Shown here: positions 1 through 7,050 of the stretch, one piece after another
Layout of the letters: each line of letters starts with the position of its first letter
Position numbering within the stretch: position 1 is the stretch's first letter
Position numbers and translations under genes: made by a program
Assembly (NCBI GenBank): GCA_902573565.1
Contig: CACGKI010000005.1
Coordinates: forward strand, 1-64,000
Direction: 5' to 3'
Length of the DNA stretch: 64,000 bases
Source of the DNA: an uncultured Prochlorococcus sp.
Lineage (GTDB): Bacteria > Cyanobacteriota > Cyanobacteriia > PCC-6307 > Cyanobiaceae
The notes under the pieces: generated by a model
Told to the model about the DNA's origin: nothing
Databases searched by the model: none
The model's input: the letters and a program-made list of their open reading frames with translations, nothing else

Positions 1-118
1 ATTTCAACAGTTTTTTAAATAATAAGAAACCTTTTTCAATTCTTTTTGGACCTAAAATCGAAAGCAAAATTACTAAAATTATGAATATTTCAGGTGAATT
101 TAAACCTAATAGTTTCAT
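1..118 (-). CDS. TatA/Hcf106-like small membrane protein, C-terminus cut by window edge
   Basis: An ATG on the minus strand at 118 opens a frame that runs off the left edge; 39 codons are visible. It begins MKLLGLNSPEIFIIL and continues with one hydrophobic helix, then a GPKR turn and a basic segment. That order (short N-terminus, S-P-E, helix, G-P-[KE]-[KR], amphipathic basic helix) is the hallmark of TatA/B-type twin-arginine translocase subunits. The canonical FGP is ILGP here, so it may be a TatA paralogue rather than the main pore subunit. The call rests on the N-terminus only. Confidence 0.5.
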   Translation of the reverse strand, partial: MKLLGLNSPEIFIILVILLSILGPKRIEKGFLLFKKLLK

Positions 119-165
119 AAAATTTATTATTCTGTCTATATTTTAGTACATGCTAAAAATTTAAT

Positions 166-558
166 CTAATTATTCTCAAAAGTTGGTAAATAGAGTTCCC
201 TATTTGATGCAATTAAACCTTCTTCTTTAAAAAAAATCTCTAGATCTTTTAAATCATTTATATCTACAAATTCTCCACAATTATCTAATATATTGTTATG
301 GGTGAAATTCCATAAATTATCCAAATATTCGTCATCGTCTGGAAATGCTACAAATTTTAAATATGTATTATTCAAAGCATATTCACTAGCAAAATCAGAA
401 TCTAATCCTTCCCTCTTAGCATCGCAAAAAACTTTAGCAAATCTTTTACCTACAGAAGTTTGAGCACTCGATAAATCTAAATTACCTTGAATAGCTTTTA
501 CATTTATTGGCGCAATAAAAATAATTATTGGGAGAAAAATAGATACTAATATAAACAA
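166..558 (-). CDS. Secreted hypothetical protein, TTG start
   Basis: A 130-aa protein with a hydrophobic N-terminus (about residues 1-22, ending N-V-K-A) that looks like a signal peptide, followed by an acidic soluble domain with two cysteines (C45 and C93). I do not recognise the family. The start is TTG at 558: no ATG is available before the in-frame stop upstream, and an AAGGA ribosome-binding sequence lies about 8 nt before it, which favours this start. It is divergent from the tRNA-dihydrouridine synthase gene across about 170 bp of AT-rich DNA. The length and composition resemble other short exported proteins of marine picocyanobacteria. Confidence 0.6.
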   Translation of the reverse strand: MFILVSIFLPIIIFIAPINVKAIQGNLDLSSAQTSVGKRFAKVFCDAKREGLDSDFASEYALNNTYLKFVAFPDDDEYLDNLWNFTHNNILDNCGEFVDINDLKDLEIFFKEEGLIASNRELYLPTFENN

Positions 559-727
559 AAAAAATTTCCTTTTTAAATTTCAACACTTAAAAACTAGCAA
601 AAAAATTTATCAATTAGGTCTATTTAAGTAAAAGCACTTATTATAAATTAAGAAATAAATAGAAAACATAAAATCAGCTTTACATCTGAATTTATAATAA
701 AGAAAGATTAAATAAATTTAAAATTAT

Positions 728-1735
728 ATGTCTTCAAATATAGAGCTTAAAGGAAGGGGAATTAACAGGATAATTACGAGTAAGGTCATGCTATCGCCAT
801 TAGCAGGAGTTACAGATAACATTTTTAGGCGACTTGTACGTAAATGGGCTCCAAACTCTTTACTTTTTACAGAAATGATTAATGCGACCAGTCTTAAAAA
901 AGGATTTGGGACACAAAAAATCAATCAAATAGATTTAGAAGAAGGTCCAATTGGAGTACAAATATTTGATAATAGGCCATATGCTGTTTCTGAAGCCGCA
1001 AAACAAGCTGAGGACTCTGGAGCATTCTTAGTTGATATAAATATGGGATGTCCAGTAAAAAAAATTGCAAAGAAAGGTGGAGGCAGTGCCCTGATTAAAG
1101 ACCGAAAACTTGCTATAGAATTAGTCAAAAATGTTGTAAAAGCTGTTAGGGTTCCAGTATCAGTAAAAACACGACTCGGATGGGATAGTAAAGAAGAAAA
1201 TATAGAGGATTTCTTATTTAGACTTCAAGATGCGGGAGCAACGATGATCACACTTCATGGAAGAACTAGAAAACAGGGTTTTTCAGGCAAGTCAGATTGG
1301 GAAATGATCGGCAGACTTAAAAAGTTGTTGGAAATTCCAGTAATTGCTAATGGAGATATCAAAAATCCAGATGACGCTCTTAATTGTTTAAAAAAAACAA
1401 ATGCTGATGGAGTAATGATTGGACGAGGAATTTTAGGATCTCCATGGAAAATAGGAGAGATAGATTATGCCATAAGAGAAAATAAAAATTTTAAAGAACC
1501 AAACACAGAAGAAAAACTATATTTAATTATTGAGCATCTTGATGAATTAATAAAAGAAAAAGGTGATCACGGCTTGCTAATTGCGAGGAAACATATCTCA
1601 TGGACATGTAAAGACTTTAAAGGAGCATCAAATTTGAGAAATAACTTGGTTAGAGCTGTTGATAAAAATGAAGTTAAAAATTTAATAATTAAAATGATTA
1701 AAACTTTGAATAATGAAAAAAATACATTAGCTTAA
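728..1735 (+). CDS. dus: tRNA-dihydrouridine synthase (DusA/B/C superfamily, NifR3-like)
   Basis: A 335-aa FMN enzyme that reduces uridine to dihydrouridine in tRNA D-loops using NADPH. The start of the TIM barrel shows LSPLAGVTD (residues 22-30). The catalytic loop is INMGCPVKK with the proton-donor cysteine at C108. Later come the KTRLGW phosphate-binding loop, the LHGRTR motif and IANGDI. The length is normal for DusB-type proteins. The DUF2470 gene follows 17 bp downstream on the same strand, so the two may be co-transcribed. The exact tRNA position modified cannot be read from sequence. Confidence 0.93.
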   Translation: MSSNIELKGRGINRIITSKVMLSPLAGVTDNIFRRLVRKWAPNSLLFTEMINATSLKKGFGTQKINQIDLEEGPIGVQIFDNRPYAVSEAAKQAEDSGAFLVDINMGCPVKKIAKKGGGSALIKDRKLAIELVKNVVKAVRVPVSVKTRLGWDSKEENIEDFLFRLQDAGATMITLHGRTRKQGFSGKSDWEMIGRLKKLLEIPVIANGDIKNPDDALNCLKKTNADGVMIGRGILGSPWKIGEIDYAIRENKNFKEPNTEEKLYLIIEHLDELIKEKGDHGLLIARKHISWTCKDFKGASNLRNNLVRAVDKNEVKNLIIKMIKTLNNEKNTLA

Positions 1736-1752
1736 AGCAAATTGATTTTTAA

Positions 1753-2007
1753 ATGAAAATTATTAGTAAAGAAACAAGTAAAAGAGTCTGTGATCATATG
1801 AACAATGATCACATTGATTCTGTTTACAAATATCTTATTCATTATGGAAAGATATCAAAATTTGAGAATGCTTATATGGAAGAAATTAATAACAGTTATA
1901 TAAAAATCAATTACGATGGCCAGTCAGCAATTATCAATTTTAAAAATGAAATATCTGAAGAAGAAATTCATTCAACTTTAGTATCAATGATTAAAGAGAT
2001 TAAATAA
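1753..2007 (+). CDS. DUF2470-domain protein
   Basis: An 84-aa protein that consists almost entirely of a DUF2470-type domain. It opens with VCDHMNNDHIDSV, the His/Asn-rich signature that in larger proteins forms the C-terminal domain of HugZ-like haem-utilisation or pyridoxamine-oxidase-like proteins. Here the domain stands alone, without the split-barrel FMN domain. It lies 17 bp behind the dihydrouridine synthase gene. The function of the isolated domain is unknown; haem or tetrapyrrole binding is an inference from the family. Confidence 0.75.
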   Translation: MKIISKETSKRVCDHMNNDHIDSVYKYLIHYGKISKFENAYMEEINNSYIKINYDGQSAIINFKNEISEEEIHSTLVSMIKEIK

Positions 2008-2031
2008 TAAATATATTTAAATAAAAATAAT

Positions 2032-2196
2032 CTAATTTTTATTTTCATAGTAATCAGTTATCTTTTTACATTCTTCAAATGAAAGCATGCTTAATCTAGA
2101 ATTGGCATTTATTTTTAGAATTGCACAAACAGCTAATAAGTCGGAGCTATCAACATTAAGTGCTCCAGAAAGCTCTAGAACCCTAAGACCTTTCAT
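2032..2196 (-). CDS. Small conserved-type hypothetical protein (54 aa)
   Basis: The minus-strand frame starts MKGLRVLELSGALNV and ends YYENKN. It is soluble, with no signal or membrane segment, and has two cysteines. It is too short for standard length cutoffs, but it has a normal ATG, balanced composition and fits exactly between neighbours. It converges with the DUF2470 gene, whose stop is 24 bp away. I do not recognise a family. Confidence 0.5.
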   Translation of the reverse strand: MKGLRVLELSGALNVDSSDLLAVCAILKINANSRLSMLSFEECKKITDYYENKN

Positions 2197-2240
2197 TAGT
2201 ATTAAAAAAATCTTTTTCTAAATTCTCAAGAACCTTGAAA

Positions 2241-2480
2241 TCAATGAGCTGCATTTTTTCCTAAACCTGCTACGAATGGAAATGTTTGTTCATCACCAAA
2301 TATATCTTCTGGGGAAGAATTAGAAATATTATTTTTTTTATTATCATCAGGCTTAATATCTCCAATTTGATTAGAAATATTATCTTTAATTCTATTTCCA
2401 ATTTCTTTTGCTGATAAATTATTAGTATTAGAAAATATTGAAAAAACTAATACACATAAAAACAAAATAATTCTTTTCAT
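2241..2480 (-). CDS. Small secreted hypothetical protein (79 aa)
   Basis: Residues 1-25 form a clear signal peptide: MKRII, then a hydrophobic run, ending L-S-A before KEIG. The mature part is only about 54 residues, rich in Asn, Asp and Lys and probably flexible, and it ends GLGKNAAH. There are no cysteines in the mature part. It is the next minus-strand gene upstream of the 54-aa gene, with a gap of 44 bp. No family is recognised. Confidence 0.55.
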   Translation of the reverse strand: MKRIILFLCVLVFSIFSNTNNLSAKEIGNRIKDNISNQIGDIKPDDNKKNNISNSSPEDIFGDEQTFPFVAGLGKNAAH

Positions 2481-2570
2481 AAAAAAAATTTATCTAATAC
2501 TATTTTCATATGCCAATAAACTTATTTTGAAAAACAATTATATTTTAAAACAAATCTAAATAAATAATAT

Positions 2571-2807
2571 TCATCTTCCCAACTTATTTCTATTTTTAAA
2601 TCTAATTAAAAAATAAAGACCAAGTAATAAAAGAATCGCTAATGAGTACTGATCAAGAAAAGCATAAACTATATAGACGAAAAATGGGAATAAGCACGCC
2701 CTCTTGAAATTTAATTTCTGTTCTTTAGACATATTTTTCCAATTTAAATATTCTTCCCATTGAAAAATCTTCTTCATTTTTCTACTTCTTTTATTACGAT
2801 TAAACAT
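2571..2807 (-). CDS. Small membrane protein, hypothetical (78 aa)
   Basis: A basic N-terminus (MFNRNKRSRK) is followed by a Trp-containing amphipathic region, W-E-E-Y-L-N-W-K. Two hydrophobic stretches (about residues 38-50 and 55-68) and a basic tail follow. The start could also be the internal Met at residue 11. It is divergent from the thioesterase gene at 2913, with about 105 bp between them for both promoters. The function is unknown. Confidence 0.5.
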   Translation of the reverse strand: MFNRNKRSRKMKKIFQWEEYLNWKNMSKEQKLNFKRACLFPFFVYIVYAFLDQYSLAILLLLGLYFLIRFKNRNKLGR

Positions 2808-2912
2808 AAATTTATAAATACAGTTTTAGTGATTCTTATATTAATTAACAATATTAACCTAGAATATAAAAATAAGTTTTTTTCATTGAATAAAATATTT
2901 TTTTTCTAAAAA

Positions 2913-3332
2913 ATGAACTCAAAACCAGTTTGGAAAATAGAAAAAATTGTTTTACCTCAACATTCAGACCATGCAGGAGTAATGTGGCATGGCACATATT
3001 TTAATTGGCTGGAGGAAAGCCGAATAAATGCACTTTTAGAAGTAGGTATAAGTTATTTTGAACTTGCTAAAAATGGCTTAGATCTCCCTTTAATAAATAC
3101 TTCAATAAAATATAAATCCCCTTTATTTCTTGGTGAAAAAATAACAATAGAGAGCGAATTCAATATTGAAAAAAGTCCTAGGATTAATGTAATTTCGAAA
3201 TTTCTTAACAAGAAAAAAGAAACCCTAACGATTGCTGAAGTAAATTTAGTCTTAATAAATAAACTGAATTTTTCTATAATTAGAAAAAGACCAGATTTTT
3301 TATCAGAAGCATTTATTAAATTAAACGGTTGA
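2913..3332 (+). CDS. 4HBT-family acyl-CoA thioesterase (YbgC/FadM or DHNA-CoA type)
   Basis: A 139-aa hot-dog-fold protein. The N-terminus carries the family signature QHSDHAGVMWHGTYFNWLEE, in which D19 is the expected catalytic aspartate of YbgC-type thioesterases. The length is typical of single-domain hot-dog hydrolases. In cyanobacteria this group includes the 1,4-dihydroxy-2-naphthoyl-CoA hydrolase of phylloquinone synthesis, but also generic acyl-CoA hydrolases. The substrate cannot be decided from the motif. No pathway neighbour is adjacent. Confidence 0.8.
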   Translation: MNSKPVWKIEKIVLPQHSDHAGVMWHGTYFNWLEESRINALLEVGISYFELAKNGLDLPLINTSIKYKSPLFLGEKITIESEFNIEKSPRINVISKFLNKKKETLTIAEVNLVLINKLNFSIIRKRPDFLSEAFIKLNG

Positions 3333-3374
3333 AATTATTTTCCGTTATTAAAAAACTTTATTAAATTATTAATT

Positions 3375-3572
3375 ATGAATATATTTCAAGTTATTGACTC
3401 TTACCAATATGAAATGGAATCAAGATATCAAGAAAATTCAATGCTTACAAATCTTTTTACAGAGCACAAATTTATAGGTTGGTTAGGATTATTTATTGTA
3501 TTTTTCTCTATCTTTGCAATTTTTGTTTTTCAATTTCTTGAGTGGGAAAGTAATGACAATAATAAAAGTTAA
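3375..3572 (+). CDS. Single-helix membrane protein, hypothetical (65 aa)
   Basis: A polar N-terminal half (MNIFQVIDSYQYEMESRYQE) is followed by one strong transmembrane helix (about residues 34-55) and a short acidic and polar tail. It lies 42 bp after the thioesterase and 28 bp before the next gene, all on the plus strand. It is probably a small thylakoid or plasma membrane protein. No known photosystem subunit motif was recognised. Confidence 0.5.
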   Translation: MNIFQVIDSYQYEMESRYQENSMLTNLFTEHKFIGWLGLFIVFFSIFAIFVFQFLEWESNDNNKS

Positions 3573-3600
3573 GAAGATTTAATGCTTATAATTCAACTGA

Positions 3601-3864
3601 ATGACTTTAAAAATGGCTATCTACTTAAAAATAACTAACCCTACAGAGGTTGTAAAAAAAAAGACCTCAAAATGGCTTACAGACATAACACCTGAAAGAA
3701 TTGACAGGAAATTGGTCGAGGATGAAGTAATAAAAGGCATAATCGAGCAATTAACATTAGAAGGCATACAAGGAGAAATATCAGCAATTAATGGTTTTGA
3801 AGTAAATGAATCTTCAGTAATAACAAAAAATAATTTTGTTATTAGAAAAACAAAAACTTTTTAG
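3601..3864 (+). CDS. Small soluble hypothetical protein (83-87 aa)
   Basis: A soluble, mixed alpha/beta-looking protein of 87 aa from the first ATG, or 83 aa from the second ATG at 3613. The second gives MAIYLKITNPTEVV and is the more natural start. It contains K-W-L-T-D-I-T-P-E-R and a region of alternating hydrophobic residues, but no cysteines or membrane segment. It looks like a picocyanobacterial conserved hypothetical; its function is unknown. It is 20 bp upstream of the Mrr-type gene. Confidence 0.55.
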   Translation: MTLKMAIYLKITNPTEVVKKKTSKWLTDITPERIDRKLVEDEVIKGIIEQLTLEGIQGEISAINGFEVNESSVITKNNFVIRKTKTF

Positions 3865-3884
3865 ATCGAAAATAAAAATCTTTA

Positions 3885-4754
3885 ATGAAAATTTTTTTTA
3901 TCTTAATTATTTTTATCATTCTTTTAATTTTTATAATCGTAAGGGATTATCAAATTAAAACGAAAAAGTTAAGATTAAATAATGCCTTAAATTCCAATTT
4001 CTTTATTCAAACAATTAGTAATTTAATAGAAGAAAACAAATATAACTTATTAGAGGAAAGGATTAGATTAAGGGAAATAGATGCTTACGGTAACGAGGAT
4101 TATAAAAAATGGATTGGTAATCCACCTCTAGATGAAAAAGCTATAGAGAAAAATATATTAAATGGATCTAAACGATTTAAAGAGGGAATACCATATTTTT
4201 GGGAAAAAGTTATTTTAAAAAAATTTGGAAGTATAGAATTATTTTTCGAAAAGTGGAGATCATACTGTGATATGAATCCTGATATTGATGATGAGATAAT
4301 TGGATCGATTAGAAAGCTCGAAACTGAAGATTGGTTTGTATTTATAGCAAGTCAGATAGAGAAATCATGCTTAAACATAATAGAAAAAAACTACTCCAAT
4401 AAAAACAAGGAAAGCTACAAAAAAGGTATTAAATTTGAAAATCATTGCATGGAAATTCTCAAACAAAATGGCTGGGATGTAAAAAAAACCCCTAATACAG
4501 GAGATCAAGGGGTGGATTTAATTGCATCAATAAATGATTTGAGAATATGTATTCAATGCAAAGATCATGAAAAAGCTATTGGAAATAAAGCAGTTCAGGA
4601 AATTTCAGCTGGTAAATTATTTTGGAAAGGTACACATGCAATAATAATCTCAAAATCTGGCTTTACAAAGTCTGCCCATCAACTAGCAAAATCAAATAAA
4701 GTAAAACTAATTAATGAATATCAATTAAAAGATTTAGAAAAATTTATTGTTTAG
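3885..4754 (+). CDS. Membrane-anchored Mrr-type restriction-endonuclease-like protein
   Basis: A 289-aa protein. Residues 1-19 are a hydrophobic N-terminal anchor and residues 20-175 a charged helical linker. Residues from about 178 form an Mrr_cat-type PD-(D/E)xK domain. The conserved pattern is visible: GIKFE with E185, GDQGVD with D211, and IQCK with Q224 and K226, followed by AVQEISAGK. This fold cleaves DNA in type IV restriction enzymes, and stand-alone membrane-linked versions are widespread but poorly characterised. All catalytic residues are present, so an active nuclease is plausible. No methyltransferase or other defence gene is adjacent. Confidence 0.75.
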   Translation: MKIFFILIIFIILLIFIIVRDYQIKTKKLRLNNALNSNFFIQTISNLIEENKYNLLEERIRLREIDAYGNEDYKKWIGNPPLDEKAIEKNILNGSKRFKEGIPYFWEKVILKKFGSIELFFEKWRSYCDMNPDIDDEIIGSIRKLETEDWFVFIASQIEKSCLNIIEKNYSNKNKESYKKGIKFENHCMEILKQNGWDVKKTPNTGDQGVDLIASINDLRICIQCKDHEKAIGNKAVQEISAGKLFWKGTHAIIISKSGFTKSAHQLAKSNKVKLINEYQLKDLEKFIV

Positions 4755-4759
4755 ATAGT

Positions 4760-5164
4760 TTATATCAATTGTGTTAAGCCCTCTTTGTACAGCAAAAGTG
4801 TTGTAGAAATTCCTGAGGCCCACATTAAACCTCTAGCTGTTGGGATATTAAATACATAGGCACCAATATATAAAAAACGAAAAATAGGATGAATCAACCC
4901 TGCAAGTATTGCAATACTAGAATCAGTTGAAGTAATCAAACAAAGAAGACATGCGGGGGCATGAAGGGAAATACTTTCCCAACAATTTTGATGACACCAA
5001 ACTGCTCTTTTACCAAAAGAAGGTAAATCGTCGAATAAAGCCCTTGGAGCAGACATATTTTCAACAGAATATCCTGCTTTAACTCTCCCTACAGTTAATG
5101 GAATAATAGATAATAAAACAACGCCAACTGATAGACAAAGGCTCCAGGCAAATGCTACTTGCAT
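4760..5164 (-). CDS. MAPEG-family membrane protein
   Basis: A 134-aa protein with four hydrophobic segments. It has the MAPEG-like pattern: an R-V-K-A-G-Y-S-V-E-N-M loop after helix 1, then R-A-L and the helix-2 region W-E-S-I-S-L-H-A-P-A, and H-P-I-F-R-F-L-Y before helix 4. MAPEG proteins include microsomal glutathione transferases and related enzymes of eicosanoid metabolism; many bacterial members are unassigned. It converges with the Mrr-type gene (5 bp between stop codons). The substrate is unknown. Confidence 0.75.
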   Translation of the reverse strand: MQVAFAWSLCLSVGVVLLSIIPLTVGRVKAGYSVENMSAPRALFDDLPSFGKRAVWCHQNCWESISLHAPACLLCLITSTDSSIAILAGLIHPIFRFLYIGAYVFNIPTARGLMWASGISTTLLLYKEGLTQLI

Positions 5165-5281
5165 ATGATTTAAGTAATAATATTAGCTTAATAATCGCAT
5201 CTCGTTATCGTGATAATTGAAAAATCGTTATCATGGACAAAACTGCCCAAAAAACACTGTAATTTGTATAAAAAATCATTT

Positions 5282-5407
5282 ATGGATATTTCAAAGATTG
5301 TTTTAATTTTTGGCATAAGCTTACTAATATATTTTACTTTTCTTTTTTTAGGATTTTTCCTTAAGAATAAAAATTCAAAGGCACAGAATCTAAAAAAAGA
5401 AGAATAG
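5282..5407 (+). CDS. Single-helix membrane peptide (41 aa)
   Basis: Starting at ATG 5282 the product is MDISKIVLIFGISLLI followed by more hydrophobic residues and a Lys/Asn/Glu-rich tail. It is one transmembrane helix with a charged C-terminus. A longer in-frame start at 5210 would add a polar extension of 24 residues, which looks less natural. A minus-strand frame overlaps it but has no clear merit. The function is unknown, and it is only moderately likely to be a real gene. Confidence 0.4.
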   Translation: MDISKIVLIFGISLLIYFTFLFLGFFLKNKNSKAQNLKKEE

Positions 5408-5646
5408 CTTATTATTGCCACCAAAATTTACTATTTTCTCAATATTTTTATATCTTTTTGGATATATTTAATGTAAATAAAATTTGCTAATAATAATTAG
5501 GGATCGTTGAAATTCAGTGAAACAGTTTCTGTATATAAAAAATTTTTATACATTATTTTCGGATTCCATTTAATAACCGCTAAGTATAAAGCTAAGGAAA
5601 ATACTTACCTCTATGTGCTATATTCTACCCAGAATATGTTGATTTG
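5408..5646. other. Intergenic region with hairpins before the DUF1330 gene
   Basis: There are about 240 bp without a convincing ORF. It contains a GTATA...TATAC inverted repeat around an A/T tract near 5530-5551. It also has a perfect 7-bp inverted repeat, ATATTCT-ACCC-AGAATAT, at 5620-5637, only 9 bp before the next ATG. The second could be an operator or a leader hairpin affecting ribosome access. Confidence 0.4.
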
Positions 5647-5931
5647 ATGACAAAGAGCTATTGGCTAAAGAAAATTTCTATACCAAATGCTGATTTATTT
5701 CTGGAATACATAAGGACAGTATTGCCTTGGATTAAATCTGTTGGAGGAGTAATAGTAAAAAGAGATTTGATTCAAGAATCAACCTCAAATGAATGGGATG
5801 GAGGGCAGCTTGGATTAGTAATAGAATTCGAATCAAAATTTGCTGCTAAGAAAGCATTTTATTCTGAAGTATTTCAAAAATATCTTCAATCCAGAGATTT
5901 AATGGAACTAGTTACTATTAGTACTCTTTAA
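5647..5931 (+). CDS. DUF1330-family protein
   Basis: A 94-aa single-domain protein with the dimeric alpha/beta-barrel (ferredoxin-like) pattern of DUF1330. It begins MTKSYWLKKISIPNAD; the middle contains GGVIVKRD and the second half contains LGLVIEFES, A-K-K-A-F and S-E-V-F-Q-K-Y. ATG 5647 is preferred over the TTG immediately before it. The family has no established biochemical role. A 7-bp perfect inverted repeat sits just upstream of the start. Confidence 0.75.
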   Translation: MTKSYWLKKISIPNADLFLEYIRTVLPWIKSVGGVIVKRDLIQESTSNEWDGGQLGLVIEFESKFAAKKAFYSEVFQKYLQSRDLMELVTISTL

Positions 5932-5967
5932 AAAATCAACCAATAGCGATCTCACACAATCAACCTA

Positions 5968-5987
5968 TAAATACTTATAAGTATTTA
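5968..5987. repeat. 20-bp perfect palindrome
   Basis: TAAATACTTATAAGTATTTA is perfectly self-complementary. It lies 37 bp after the DUF1330 stop and 90 bp before the next ATG. It has no G/C-rich stem, so it is a poor terminator; a protein-binding site or a weak cruciform is possible. Confidence 0.5.
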
Positions 5988-6077
5988 TTACTATTAAATT
6001 ATTTATGTAATATTTATAACTTCACTAGCAATCTTATATTTTGCAAAATTTAAGTGTAAAAGTAATCCGTTAATCAA

Positions 6078-6257
6078 ATGAACTATTCAACAGAAAGAGA
6101 TGATTATTTGATGACAACTCCATATACAAAAAAAATTCAGCAAAAATTTGAAAAGGTTAAATCTTTTTTAGAGCAAAATGGATTTAATCCTTCATCAGAG
6201 AGCTTAATGCAAGATATAATTAGCTCTGAAGAATATATTTCTAAAAATGGCTTGTAA
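6078..6257 (+). CDS. Small soluble hypothetical protein (59 aa)
   Basis: The frame begins MNYSTERDDYLMTTPYT and continues with a Lys-rich helical region, then F-L-E-Q-N-G-F-N-P and an acidic helix, ending S-K-N-G-L. It is soluble, with no cysteine. A shorter start at the internal Met (residue 12) is possible. It converges with the Psb34-like gene, with 4 bp between the stops. The family is not recognised. Confidence 0.5.
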   Translation: MNYSTERDDYLMTTPYTKKIQQKFEKVKSFLEQNGFNPSSESLMQDIISSEEYISKNGL

Positions 6258-6261
6258 AATA

Positions 6262-6441
6262 TCAGAATATATTCAAAGTCCTTAAATAATAAAAACCTCC
6301 TATTAAAAAAGGCAATAATATTCCAATAAATAGAAATATGGATTTCTTTGATTCGCCTTCTGATATGGGGTTAATTTCTGGTTCGATTGCGAAACCATTC
6401 TGTCTACCACCGCTTTCGGTTGTATAACCTTTTTTATTCAT
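6262..6441 (-). CDS. psb34: Psb34-like (Ssl1498-family) photosystem II assembly protein
   Basis: A 59-aa protein on the minus strand. The N-terminus has Y-T-T-E-S-G-G-R-Q-N-G-F-A-I-E-P-E (residues 6-22), followed by one transmembrane helix (about residues 34-53). From memory, the cyanobacterial Ssl1498/Psb34 family starts with a Y-T-T-E-x-G-G-R-x-N-x-F-A-I-E-P-K motif and has one C-terminal helix, so the match is good. That family binds CP47-containing photosystem II assembly intermediates and influences binding of high-light-inducible proteins. It is too short to be listed by usual ORF cutoffs. Confidence 0.65.
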   Translation of the reverse strand: MNKKGYTTESGGRQNGFAIEPEINPISEGESKKSIFLFIGILLPFLIGGFYYLRTLNIF

Positions 6442-6526
6442 AAGAAAAATAATCTATGCAGATTATCTCACGTAAAAACTCATTTAAAAAAAATTTTTAC
6501 ATTTAGAATTAAACTAATTTTTAGAT

Positions 6527-6661
6527 CTAATAATTGATTTCAATCTGAGATTTTAATTTGGCAGCTTTTTTTAAAAGACCTACAACTTCTTTACGGCCAG
6601 TAGCAAACTCAGCCTTGTTAAGTAACTCACTATATTTTTTTGTAATTTCTCTATGGTTCAT
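6527..6661 (-). CDS. Small basic hypothetical protein (44 aa)
   Basis: From ATG 6661 the product begins MNHREITKKYSELLNKAEF, continues A-T-G-R-K-E-V-V-G-L-L and ends with a basic helix. An alternative ATG at 6673 adds four residues. It is entirely helical-looking, soluble and positively charged. It lies between the Psb34-like gene and the KKG-repeat protein on the same strand. The family is not recognised. Confidence 0.5.
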   Translation of the reverse strand: MNHREITKKYSELLNKAEFATGRKEVVGLLKKAAKLKSQIEINY

Positions 6662-6747
6662 TGTTAATAACATCTTCTGTAAATTATAAAGATACTAAAA
6701 AAATTTTTTGTATAAAGGATATCAAAATAGAGTTTAAATAACTTTAC

Positions 6748-7050
6748 CTATTTAAACCAACCTTTTTTCTTTGGTTTGATCTCTTCTTTAATAACTTCTT
6801 TTTTTCTCCCAAATAATCCCTTTTTTTGCACTTGTAAATTCTCTTCAACAGGTTTAGATTTTCTCTTAAATAGGCCTTTCTTAGGTTCTTTTTTAATTGA
6901 TTCTTTTTTGTCGGAAATCTTTGTTTTTTTTGGAATTAATTTCGGATTTTTGGGTTTGCTATCTGCGAATAAAGTTTGATAAACAAAAAAACCAAAAACA
7001 GCAAAAAAGCCTAATGCCTGAACTATAGCGGTACCAAGATTATCAAACAT
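6748..7050 (-). CDS. Membrane-anchored Lys-rich protein with KKG[LW]F repeats (100 aa)
   Basis: One transmembrane helix (about residues 10-30) is followed by a strongly basic, Pro/Lys-rich cytoplasmic or lumenal tail. The tail contains three near-repeats: KKGLFKRK, KKGLFGRKK and a C-terminal KKGWFK. It is probably unstructured, and membrane or nucleic-acid binding is only an inference from its charge. Its start codon directly abuts the stop of the upstream secreted protein (7051), so the two are almost certainly translated from one mRNA. The family is unknown. Confidence 0.6.
   Translation of the reverse strand: MFDNLGTAIVQALGFFAVFGFFVYQTLFADSKPKNPKLIPKKTKISDKKESIKKEPKKGLFKRKSKPVEENLQVQKKGLFGRKKEVIKEEIKPKKKGWFK

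Noticed and set aside
5188..5424. 78-aa minus-strand frame
   Set aside because: It covers the promoter region of the MAPEG gene and the better plus-strand one-helix peptide. Its sequence (runs of Phe, Lys and Arg) looks like a shadow.
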